Assembly: GCA_025128135.1 (NCBI GenBank)
Contig: JAHLYW010000036.1
Span: 1-64,000, forward strand
From: Synechococcus sp. CS-1325
GTDB taxonomy: Bacteria; Cyanobacteriota; Cyanobacteriia; PCC-6307; Cyanobiaceae
Reading direction: 5' to 3'
Length of the DNA stretch: 64,000 nt
Shown: positions 22,083 to 30,392 of the stretch, piece by piece
Position numbering within the stretch: position 1 is the first letter of the stretch
How the letters are laid out: each line of letters begins with the position of its first letter
Program-made: the position numbers and the translations under genes
Notes under the pieces: generated by a model
The model's database searches: none
Told to the model about the DNA's origin: nothing
Seen by the model: only the letters and a program-made list of their open reading frames with translations

Positions 22083-24335
22083 TCATCGCAACGAGCCTTT
22101 GCGTCTGGCGATCAGCAGGCAGTGCACGATGCGTTGGGGCAGCTTCGCGTCGAGGCTGGCTTCAAAGCAGGTCCGCAGAGCCGTGATCTCGTCGTCTGAG
22201 AATCCCTGGTTGATGATCTTTCGATAGCTGGCTTCGGCTGCGAACCAGCGTTCCACCAGGCCGGGGCTGAGGGCCAGGGGCAAGCACTCCTGCCAGCCCT
22301 CCTCACTCACCCGCCAGCCGAGGCGCTCCAGTTCGCCACGGACTGCCGCCAGGGTCGAGGTGGCCGCCTGCTGCAGCCATGGCTGCTCCAGCGGCAGGCA
22401 GGCCTCCAGCCGTTGCTGGTTCTGGCTGGGTTCGGCAGCAGCCCGGTTCTGACTGCCCAGCCAGGCGAGCAGGCTTTCGGCGGGGCCGATCGAGGGAGCA
22501 CTGAACAGCAGACGCAGTTCAGCGCTGTCGCTGCTCAGGGCGGTCAGGGTCTCCATCCAGCGCTGAACGACGGTGGGTCCGAGCCCCTGGAAGGGCTGGC
22601 GAGCAGCCAGCCACTCGAAGCGCTCGCCAGGGTCGAGCTGGGTGAGCAACAGCTCAGGCTGATCAGGTGAGATCAGCCTCAACCTCGGTTGGCGGAGGGC
22701 ATCAAGCAGCTGCAGATGGGCCTGAAGCCGCTCCAGATCCTCGGGCTGGGCCACGCCGATCACCATCCCCCCCTCCGGTGTGGCTTCGAGCGGATCGATC
22801 GCCCAGAGCAGGGAGCGGGCCTCAAGGATCAGCACCCGGTCGTGACGTTGCCAGCCGGCGCCCTGCCAGAAACGCTGACGCAACTGGTCGAGCCGCTCTC
22901 CTTCGGCGGCCCCTTGCCGCTGCAGCCAAAGCTCCAGCTGGGGATCAGCTGGGCTGCTGCTGAGCAGTTCCCCTTGCCATGATCCCGGCGCGAGCATGGT
23001 TTCCGCCGCCGCAGCGAGCTGGGCAGCCCGGCGCTGCTGCACGCGTCCCTTCAGGCTGCCCTCCCAGCCCAGTCCTCCGGGCTGCCAGAACACCTGCCCC
23101 TGCAGGGCACCTGGCAGGTAGGTCTGGGCGACCCAGTGGTCGGCGTAGGCGTGGGGGTAGCGGTAGCCCTTGCCATCGCCGAAGGCCTGGCCATCGCGGT
23201 TGCCATCCCGCAGGGGGGATGGCACCGATTGGCTGGCGGCGCTCCGCACACTCTTGAGGGCATCGAAGAACCCCAGCACGCTGTTGCTCTTTTCAGTGGA
23301 GGCCAGGTAGAGCGCTGCCTGGGCCAGCGGGTACAGCCCTTCGGGCAGCCCCACCCGTTCGAAGGCGGCCGCGCAGGCCTCCACCACCACCACGGCCTGC
23401 GGGTCCGCCAGCCCCACGTCTTCGCCGGCGGCGATCAGCATGCGGCGGAAGATGAAGCGGGGGTTTTCGCCTGCCTCCACCATGCGGGCCAGCCAGAACA
23501 GGGCGGCATCGGGATCGGAGCCCCGCAGCGACTTGATGAAGGCGCTGATCGTGTCGAAGTGGGCATCGCCCTGCTTGTCGTAGAGCACGGCCCGCTGCTG
23601 GATCGACTCCTCGGCGATGGCGAGATCGATCGTGATGGCGCCGTTTGCATCAGGCTCCGTGGTTTCCACCGCCAGTTCCAGGGCATTGAGCAGGCAGCGG
23701 GCGTCACCGCCGGCTACGTCCAGCAGATGGGCGCTGGCGCGCTCCTCGATTTTGATCGGCCTCCCGCCGTAGCCATGTTCGGGATCCGCCAGGGCGCGCA
23801 CCAGCAGCTGGCGCAGATCTGCCGGCTCGAGCGGCTGCAGGCGGAACAGGCGGGAACGGCTCACCAGCGCCTTGTTCACCTCGAAGAACGGGTTTTCGGT
23901 GGTGGCGCCGATCAGGGTGATCGTGCCGTTCTCCACCCAGGGCAGCAGGGCGTCCTGCTGGGCGGCGTTGAAGCGGTGCACCTCATCGATGAACAGGAAG
24001 CTGCGCAGACCGTGGCGACCCAGCCGTTCGCGGGCGGCCTCCACCTCGGCCCGCAACTCCTTCACCCCCGCCAGCACAGCGTTGAGGCTGGCGAAGTGGG
24101 AGCGGGTGGTCGCCGCGATGATGCGGGCGAGTGTGGTCTTCCCCACACCGGGCGGCCCGTGCAGGATCAGGTTGCCCACCCGGTCGGCGGTGATGGCCCG
24201 GCGCAGCAGGCGGCCCGGGCCCAGGATCGCCGCCTGGCCGACGAAATCATCGAGCCGGCGCGGCCGCATCCGATCGGCCAGCGGGGCGATCCGCTGGCGC
24301 TGGCGGGAGGCTTCGAAGTCGAACAGATCGCTCAT
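22083..24335 (-). CDS. rarA: Replication-associated recombination protein A fused to a C-terminal domain
   Basis: A 750-residue protein. Residues 1-430 are RarA/MgsA, an AAA+ clamp-loader-like ATPase acting at stalled forks: Walker A HGPPGVGKTTLA (59-70), Walker B FLFIDEVHRF, sensor GATTENPFF and the tetramer domain (FIFRRMLIAAGEDVGLADP, KGYRYPHAYADHWV). Residues 430-750 form an additional domain with a degenerate methyltransferase-like look (LILEARSLLWAIDPLEATPEGGMVIGVAQPEDLERLQ), a fusion common in cyanobacteria. It is divergent from the RND efflux genes. Confidence 0.93.
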   Translation of the reverse strand: MSDLFDFEASRQRQRIAPLADRMRPRRLDDFVGQAAILGPGRLLRRAITADRVGNLILHGPPGVGKTTLARIIAATTRSHFASLNAVLAGVKELRAEVEAARERLGRHGLRSFLFIDEVHRFNAAQQDALLPWVENGTITLIGATTENPFFEVNKALVSRSRLFRLQPLEPADLRQLLVRALADPEHGYGGRPIKIEERASAHLLDVAGGDARCLLNALELAVETTEPDANGAITIDLAIAEESIQQRAVLYDKQGDAHFDTISAFIKSLRGSDPDAALFWLARMVEAGENPRFIFRRMLIAAGEDVGLADPQAVVVVEACAAAFERVGLPEGLYPLAQAALYLASTEKSNSVLGFFDALKSVRSAASQSVPSPLRDGNRDGQAFGDGKGYRYPHAYADHWVAQTYLPGALQGQVFWQPGGLGWEGSLKGRVQQRRAAQLAAAAETMLAPGSWQGELLSSSPADPQLELWLQRQGAAEGERLDQLRQRFWQGAGWQRHDRVLILEARSLLWAIDPLEATPEGGMVIGVAQPEDLERLQAHLQLLDALRQPRLRLISPDQPELLLTQLDPGERFEWLAARQPFQGLGPTVVQRWMETLTALSSDSAELRLLFSAPSIGPAESLLAWLGSQNRAAAEPSQNQQRLEACLPLEQPWLQQAATSTLAAVRGELERLGWRVSEEGWQECLPLALSPGLVERWFAAEASYRKIINQGFSDDEITALRTCFEASLDAKLPQRIVHCLLIARRKGSLR

Positions 24336-24354
24336 GTCCTTTTATCCCGCCGAC

Positions 24355-24384
24355 ATGGGTGACACGCTGGCGGAATGGGTGACA
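24355..24384. promoter_or_regulatory. Direct repeat in the rarA/RND divergent promoter
   Basis: ATGGGTGACA occurs at 24355-24364 and 24375-24384, exactly 20 bases apart, i.e. about two turns on the same DNA face. It sits in the 123-base gap between rarA and the first efflux adaptor. This geometry suits a dimeric activator or response regulator. Confidence 0.4.
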
Positions 24385-24458
24385 ATCCTGTGATCAGAGC
24401 GCATCGCCCCGCATTCTTGAGCCTTTCCAGCAGAATCCATCCAACAAGAGTCAACCGC

Positions 24459-25565
24459 TTGAGCGCTTCTCCCCGCTTCATGCCCCTGGGTACAGGTGCC
24501 TCGTTGGCGGCGGTGCTGCTGGTGGTCACCGGCTGTGGCGGCAGCCCGCCGCCGCCGCCCCAGCGCCAGGTGCAGGTGTCCACCCAGCCGGTGGCGCTCG
24601 GCCGCTTCAGCAACGACGTGGACACGATCAGCACCCTGGAGGCGATCGAGGAGGTGCAGCTCGCCGCCCAGACCGCCGGCCGCATCGAGCGCCTGCTGGT
24701 GCGACAGGGCGATGTGGTGCGGCAGGGTCAGCTTCTGCTGGTGCTCGACCAGGCCCAGGTGCGCGCCGATCTGGCCAGCCTGATCGCCCAGAGAGAAAAG
24801 GACAGGCTCAATTACGAACGTTTCGAGTTTCTGGTGCGCCAGGGTGCTGCCAGCGCCCTGCAACGCGACGAATTCCGGGCGCAGTACATCCAGTCACGCG
24901 AAGCGGTGGTGGCCCGTCAGGCCGACCTTGCCTTCAGCAACCTCACGGCTCCGATCAGCGGCGTGATCAGTGATCTGCAGGTGAAGCAGGGCGATGTGAT
25001 CGCCGCCGGGGCCCCCTTCACCAAGGTGGTGCGCAACGATCGCCTGATGGCCCGCGTCGATGTGCCCGGCATCTTCACCGACCGGGTGCGGCCTGGCCTG
25101 CAGGTGGTGCTTCAGGAGCCCCTGGGCAATCGGGTGCTGGCCACCGGGGTGGTGAGCTCGGTGGACCCGGCCGTGAATCCCGGCACCCAGTCGCTGCTGC
25201 TGAAGGCGGAGTTCCCCAACCCCACCGGTGCCCTGCGCACGGGCCTGCGGCTGCGCACCCGGGTGCAACTGGCGGCTGGTGAGGTGCCCTCGGTGCCATT
25301 CGTGGCGGTCACCCAGTCGGCGGGTCAGAGCTTCGTCTTCGCAGTGGGGAGCTTGCAGGATCTTGAGCGCAACCCGGGCAAGGCGAATCTCGAAGCGCTC
25401 CGCCAGCTGCCGCCAGGCACCAGCTTCGCCCTTCAGGTGCCGGTCCAGCTGGGGGCCCTGCAGAGCAATCGCTATCCGGTGCTTAAAGGCGTGGATCTCA
25501 ACAGTCGGGTGATCACCTCCAACCTGCTCACCCTGCGTCACGGCACGCCCGTGACGGTGCAGTAG
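24459..25565 (+). CDS. RND efflux periplasmic adaptor lipoprotein, copy 1
   Basis: The membrane-fusion subunit that couples an RND pump to an outer-membrane channel. After a lipoprotein signal with lipobox VTGC come the barrel-sandwich halves (LAAQTAGRIERLLVRQGDVVRQGQLL and APISGVISDLQVKQGDVIAAG), the helical hairpin and the beta-barrel region. I prefer the TTG at 24459 (AAGAG upstream), giving MSASPRFMPLG and the signal; the ATG at 24480 is also possible. The permease starts 10 bases later. Substrate unknown. Confidence 0.9.
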   Translation: MSASPRFMPLGTGASLAAVLLVVTGCGGSPPPPPQRQVQVSTQPVALGRFSNDVDTISTLEAIEEVQLAAQTAGRIERLLVRQGDVVRQGQLLLVLDQAQVRADLASLIAQREKDRLNYERFEFLVRQGAASALQRDEFRAQYIQSREAVVARQADLAFSNLTAPISGVISDLQVKQGDVIAAGAPFTKVVRNDRLMARVDVPGIFTDRVRPGLQVVLQEPLGNRVLATGVVSSVDPAVNPGTQSLLLKAEFPNPTGALRTGLRLRTRVQLAAGEVPSVPFVAVTQSAGQSFVFAVGSLQDLERNPGKANLEALRQLPPGTSFALQVPVQLGALQSNRYPVLKGVDLNSRVITSNLLTLRHGTPVTVQ

Positions 25566-25575
25566 GGAGCGCCGG

Positions 25576-28500
25576 ATGTCTCCCTCCAACAACTTCATCG
25601 TCCGGCCGGTGCTCACCGTGGTGTGCAGCCTGCTGATCGTGTTCGCCGGTCTGATCGCCATCCCGCTGCTGCCGATCGAGAACCTGCCGGACATCGCCCC
25701 GCCCACCGTGCGGGTCACCTCCAGGTACAACGGCGCCGATGCCCTCAGCGTCGAGCAAGGGGTCACCGCCGTGCTGGAGCAGCAGATCAACGGTGTCCAG
25801 AACATGGAGTTCATCAGCTCCAACTCTTCCGCCGACGGCACCAGCGCCATCACGGTGTCGTTCGCCAGCGGCACCGATGGTGACATCAACCAGGTGAACG
25901 TGCAGAACCGGGTGGCCCTGGCCCAGCCCCAGTTGCCCGAAGAAGTGCGTCAGTCGGGGGTGGTGGTCAACCAGGCCTCCACCTCGATCCTGCTGGTGGC
26001 CAACTTCGTGAGCGAGGACCCGGCCAACCCCTTCAGCATCGAGACGATCAGCGGCCTGCTCGATCAGGGACTCACCGATGCGCTGCGCCGGGTGCGGGGG
26101 GTCGGAGACATCGCCTATTTCGGCAACCGCCAACTGGCGATCCGTCTCTGGCTTGACCCCGACCGGCTGGCCGCCAACAAGCTCACCTCCGCCGACGTGG
26201 TGGCCGCCCTCAGTTCCCAGAATCGCCTGGTGCCGGCCGGCCGGGTGGGCGGGGCGCCCGCGCCCGATGGCCAGCTGTTCACCTTCACGGTGCAGTTGCA
26301 GGGAAGGTTGCGCACCAGCCAGGAATTCGAGCGGTTGATTCTTAGCACCACCCCGGATGGGGGGCTGATCCGTCTGAGCGACGTGGGCCGGGTGGAACTG
26401 GGCGGTGAAAGCTTTGATGTGGGAGCCACCGACCTGCGTGGCGTCCCTTCGGTGGGCCTGGCGGTTTATCAGCTCAGCGGCAGCAATGCCCTGGAGGTGT
26501 CTGACGGGGTCAAGGAGGTGATCGACACCTTCGTGGCCACCCTGCCGCCTGGTATTCGCAAGGAGATCATCTATGACAACACCGACTTCATCAATGCTTC
26601 GATCGAGGGGGTGACGGGTTCCTTGCGGGACGCCGTTCTGCTGGTGGTGCTCATCCTCTTTCTGTTCCTGCAGGACTGGAAGGCCACCCTGGTTCCCGGT
26701 ATCGCCATCCCCGTGGCCCTGGTGGGCACCTTCGCCTTCGTGAAGGCCTTCGGTTTCTCCCTCAACCAGCTCACCCTGTTCGGGCTGGTGCTGGCCACGG
26801 GCCTGGTGGTGGATGACGCCATCACCGTGATCGAGGACACCTCAACCAAAAAGAAGGAGGGGCTCTCGGCCGTGGCGGCCGCCAAGGCCACCATGAATGA
26901 ACTGTTCGGTGCTGTGATCGCCACCTCCCTGGTGCTGTTTGCGGTGTTTCTGCCGGTGCTGTTCTTCCCGGGTGCCACCGGCACGATCTACCAGCAGTTC
27001 GCCGCCACGATCATCTTTTCGGTGGCGATCTCCACCTTCAACGCTCTCACGTTCTCGCCGATGCTCTCGGCCCTGCTGCTGGCCCGCGAGAGTCCACCCC
27101 CCACCCGCCGGGTCTACGCCATCTCCGGTGCGGTGATCGGCGCCATCTACGGACTCCTGGTGAGCGGAGGCTTTGCCAACCCCCTGCCGATTCTGCTGTT
27201 CGGCCTGCTCGGGCTCTTGCTCGGCTGGTTCACGCCCACCATCTTTGCGAGCTTCAACCGCTTCTACGCCGGCTTCGAGCAGCGCTACAGCGGTGCGCTC
27301 AGTTGGGTGCTGGGCCGCCGCAAGCTGGTGATGGCCCTTTTGCTGGGGGGGGTGGTGCTCACCGGCGTGGCCTTCAATGCCATCCCGTCGGGCTTCGTGC
27401 CGGTGGAGGATCAGGGCTATGCCATCGGCTTCGTGCAGGCTCCCGATGGAGTCTCGGTGCAGAGAACGAAACAGGTCAATGCCCAGGTGGCCGAAATCCT
27501 GCGCAGTGAAAAAGACATCACCGCGGCGGCGATCTTCAGCGGCGCCAGCCTCGATGGCAATGCCCCCAACCGTGGGCTGTTCTTTTTCGGCACCAAGAAC
27601 TGGGACGACCGCGGAAATCAGAGCCAGTCGGTGAACGCGATCGTGGAGCGGCTGAACAGCAAGCTCACGGTCATCGACGGGGCCCGGGTGTTCGTGGTGG
27701 AGCCCCCCTCGATTCCCGGCTATGGCGCTTCGGGCGGCTTCGAGTTCCAGCTGCTTGATCAGAGCGGTGGCGCCCTCAACCTGCCCCAGTTCGCCGGGGT
27801 GGCAGGCCAGCTGATTGGCGAGGCCAACCAGGCACGGCCGGATGGCCGGCCCCTGTTCAGCCGCGTGTTCACCCAGTTCAGCGCCGAGTCACCCCAGCTG
27901 GCCGTCACGGTTGACCGTGACCGGCTCGCCACCCTCGGCCTCGACTACGGCCAGGCGATGCGGGTGTTCAGCTTCTATTTCGGTGGCGCCTACGTCAACG
28001 ACACCTTCCAGGAGGGACGGGTGCGGCGGGTGTATGTCCAGGCGGACGGACCCTTCCGTGCCACCCCACAGCGGCTGAAGGCCATCTTCGTCACCAATGC
28101 CAAGGGTGAGTCGGTGCCGCTGGCCGAGGTGATCACGGTGGAGCCGGTCACCGGCCCTTCGATCATTCCCCGCTTCAACCTCTTCCGCTCGATCCGGGTG
28201 GAGGGCTCGGCGGCGCCGGGGCGCAGTTCGGGGCAGGCGATCAAGGGAATCCTGGGGCTGTTCAAGGGCCTTGATGTGCCCGGCATCGGCTACGACTGGA
28301 CAGGCATCGCCCGGGAGGAGGTGAGCGCGGGGGCCCTGGCTGTGGTGATCTTCGCCCTCGGCATCCTGGTGGTTTATCTGGTGCTCGCGGCGCAGTACGA
28401 GAGCTACAGCGATCCGCTGATCATCCTGATGACGGTGCCCACCGCCATGCTCGGGGCGCTGATCTTCCTGGGGGCCCGTGGCTATGAGCTCAACATCTAC

Positions 28501-28884
28501 GCCCAGGTGGGGCTGGTGATGCTGATCGGCCTGGCGGCCAAGAACGGCATCCTGATCGTGGATCTCGCCAACCAGCGCATGGCCGCCGGCGCCAGCGCCC
28601 TGGAAGCGGCAAAGGAGGCCTCCCGCTCTCGCCTGCGGCCGATCATCATGACGGCCATCTCCTCCCTGTTCGGCTTCCTGCCGCTGGTGCTGGCCGATGG
28701 GGCCGGCGCCCGCAGCCAGGCCTCCCTCGGCACGGTGGTGTTCGGCGGCCTGTTGGTGGCCACGGTGCTGTCCCTGCTGGTGGTGCCGGTGTTCTACGTG
28801 GTGGTCAAGCAGCTGGTGCCTCCGGCCACCGCTCCGCCCCCCGGCGCTGAAGCAGGGACCCCAATCGAGGGAGCCCCCCCCTGA
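25576..28884 (+). CDS. RND efflux permease (HAE1/AcrB type), copy 1
   Basis: A 1102-residue inner-membrane drug/proton antiporter. It shows the AcrB start NNFIVRPVLTVVCSLLIV, two large periplasmic loops and the proton-relay pair in TM4 (GLVVDDAITVIE). The second half repeats the pattern (YAQVGLVMLIGLAAKNGILIVDLANQRM). An insert of about 45 hydrophobic residues (ISGAVIGAIYGLLV...LLLGWF) sits between TM6 and the second half and is also present in copy 2. No outer-membrane channel gene is in the window. Confidence 0.95.
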   Translation: MSPSNNFIVRPVLTVVCSLLIVFAGLIAIPLLPIENLPDIAPPTVRVTSRYNGADALSVEQGVTAVLEQQINGVQNMEFISSNSSADGTSAITVSFASGTDGDINQVNVQNRVALAQPQLPEEVRQSGVVVNQASTSILLVANFVSEDPANPFSIETISGLLDQGLTDALRRVRGVGDIAYFGNRQLAIRLWLDPDRLAANKLTSADVVAALSSQNRLVPAGRVGGAPAPDGQLFTFTVQLQGRLRTSQEFERLILSTTPDGGLIRLSDVGRVELGGESFDVGATDLRGVPSVGLAVYQLSGSNALEVSDGVKEVIDTFVATLPPGIRKEIIYDNTDFINASIEGVTGSLRDAVLLVVLILFLFLQDWKATLVPGIAIPVALVGTFAFVKAFGFSLNQLTLFGLVLATGLVVDDAITVIEDTSTKKKEGLSAVAAAKATMNELFGAVIATSLVLFAVFLPVLFFPGATGTIYQQFAATIIFSVAISTFNALTFSPMLSALLLARESPPPTRRVYAISGAVIGAIYGLLVSGGFANPLPILLFGLLGLLLGWFTPTIFASFNRFYAGFEQRYSGALSWVLGRRKLVMALLLGGVVLTGVAFNAIPSGFVPVEDQGYAIGFVQAPDGVSVQRTKQVNAQVAEILRSEKDITAAAIFSGASLDGNAPNRGLFFFGTKNWDDRGNQSQSVNAIVERLNSKLTVIDGARVFVVEPPSIPGYGASGGFEFQLLDQSGGALNLPQFAGVAGQLIGEANQARPDGRPLFSRVFTQFSAESPQLAVTVDRDRLATLGLDYGQAMRVFSFYFGGAYVNDTFQEGRVRRVYVQADGPFRATPQRLKAIFVTNAKGESVPLAEVITVEPVTGPSIIPRFNLFRSIRVEGSAAPGRSSGQAIKGILGLFKGLDVPGIGYDWTGIAREEVSAGALAVVIFALGILVVYLVLAAQYESYSDPLIILMTVPTAMLGALIFLGARGYELNIYAQVGLVMLIGLAAKNGILIVDLANQRMAAGASALEAAKEASRSRLRPIIMTAISSLFGFLPLVLADGAGARSQASLGTVVFGGLLVATVLSLLVVPVFYVVVKQLVPPATAPPPGAEAGTPIEGAPP

Positions 28885-29165
28885 TGGCCGCTCAGGCACC
28901 ACTGCGGGGGAGCAGGATTCTGCTTGCCGGGCTGATCGGAGCTGGTCTGGGGGCCTTCCTGGCCGTGATGCTGCATGCGGTGGTGACCCACACGCCGGTG
29001 GAGGTGAGCCCGCGCACCTTTGCCCTCTTCTTCGGGATCTTCTGTGCCTTCGGGGCCTTTGCCGGCCTCACCCTGGAGACGGTGCGCCAGCTGCAGGCCA
29101 GCAACCCCGATCCTGCCTACCACCAGACCTTTTCCCGAGGCAGACGTGACCCTGATCGGCCCTGA
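28884..29165 (+). CDS. Small two-helix membrane protein coupled to the RND permease, copy 1
   Basis: A 93-residue protein with two membrane helices (about 12-35 and 46-65), then LETVRQLQASNPDPAYHQTFSRGRR in the cytosol. Its ATG shares one base with the permease stop. The gene at the same place after copy 2 has the same layout and the same ETxRQ motif after helix 2. It may be an accessory subunit of the pump, as AcrZ is for AcrB, though no sequence likeness to AcrZ is evident. Confidence 0.7.
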   Translation: MAAQAPLRGSRILLAGLIGAGLGAFLAVMLHAVVTHTPVEVSPRTFALFFGIFCAFGAFAGLTLETVRQLQASNPDPAYHQTFSRGRRDPDRP

Positions 29166-29252
29166 TCGCCGCAGCAGCTCCCCACCTCAGCCAACTGGTG
29201 CCCTGGCAGACGTGGACACCGCTGCAGTTGTGCGCAAGCCTGGATCGCACTC

Positions 29253-30392
29253 GTGACCAGCCCGTTGCGGCAACCCATTCCCGTTCTGGCGGCCTCCTCC
29301 CTGCTGGCTCTGGTCTCCCTGGCTGCCTGTGCTCCGGCGCCCCCGCCTCAGCAGCCGCCTGCTGCCGTCAGGCTGGTGAATCCCCGTAGCGCACTGTTTT
29401 CCGATTCGGCCGACTACCAGAGCACGCTGGAGGCCATTCGCGAAGTGAGGCTGGCCGCCGAAATCGCTGGACGAATCGTGCTCATGCCGATGCAGGAGGG
29501 GCAGGCGGTGCAGCGCGGGCAACTGCTCTTCCGGCTCGACCAGGTGCAGCAGCAGGCAAGCACCGACTCCGACAGGGCGGAGGCGCGCAAGGATGTGATC
29601 AATGCGGAGCGTTATATTTTTCTGAATGATCAGGGCGCTGTATCCACCAAGGAGCGCGACTTCTACATCACCCAGGCGTTGCAGAGCCGCGACATGCTGA
29701 AATCTTCGCAGGCCACCCTGGGGTATAAAAATATTACGGCTCCGATCGCCGGACAGGTGGGCAGTATTCAGGCCAAGATCGGTGATGTGGTGCCGGCCGG
29801 AGGTGTCGTCACCAGCGTGGTGGACAATTCAATTCTCTGGGTAAGGTTGGATGTTCCCGGCAGCGATGCGGCTCGCGTCAGAGTGGGTCTACCGGTGTTG
29901 CTCAGAGCCCCGGATCGCCCGGAACTGAGTGCCAGGGGCGCTGTGAGTTTCGTGGCACCTTCGCTCGACAAGCAGCGCCAGACCCTGCTCGTCAAGGCCA
30001 CCTTCGCCAATGGGAATGGCGCCCTGCGCAACAATCAGCGGGTCAACGCCACCTTGATCTATTCCCAGGAGAACCTGCTCTCCATCCCGGAGCAGGCGGT
30101 GCTGCTCCAGGCCGGCAAATCCTTCGTTTTTCTGGCCGTGAGCCCCCAGGAAGCCCGGCAGCGACTGGGCAGGGAGATTGAGCCGCCGCCGCCGCCGGAC
30201 TCTCTTGTGGCTGTTCAGGTGCCGGTGAGTCTTGGCACCCTTCAGAACGGCGTTTTCCCGCTCAGGTCCGGCCTGCGATCCACCGATTCGGTCATTCTGG
30301 GCAACCTCGCCCAACTGCGCAGTGGCCTGGCCGTGCGGTCCTCCTCCCCGGGTTCGGTGCCTGCTGCCGTTTCCCCCGGGCCTGCCCGATGA
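29253..30392 (+). CDS. RND efflux periplasmic adaptor lipoprotein, copy 2
   Basis: A 379-residue paralogue of the first adaptor, with a GTG start, a lipoprotein signal ending SLAACAP, the lipoyl halves (LAAEIAGRIVLMPMQEGQAVQRGQLL and ITAPIAGQVGSIQAKIGDVVPAG) and a matching barrel. It overlaps the second permease by 4 bases (ATGA). An 87-base gap before it could hold an internal promoter. Confidence 0.9.
   Translation: MTSPLRQPIPVLAASSLLALVSLAACAPAPPPQQPPAAVRLVNPRSALFSDSADYQSTLEAIREVRLAAEIAGRIVLMPMQEGQAVQRGQLLFRLDQVQQQASTDSDRAEARKDVINAERYIFLNDQGAVSTKERDFYITQALQSRDMLKSSQATLGYKNITAPIAGQVGSIQAKIGDVVPAGGVVTSVVDNSILWVRLDVPGSDAARVRVGLPVLLRAPDRPELSARGAVSFVAPSLDKQRQTLLVKATFANGNGALRNNQRVNATLIYSQENLLSIPEQAVLLQAGKSFVFLAVSPQEARQRLGREIEPPPPPDSLVAVQVPVSLGTLQNGVFPLRSGLRSTDSVILGNLAQLRSGLAVRSSSPGSVPAAVSPGPAR

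Noticed and set aside
27889..28902. A 337-codon minus-strand frame within the first RND permease
   Set aside because: Shadow frame rich in His, Gln and Arg, fully inside a strong gene on the other strand.
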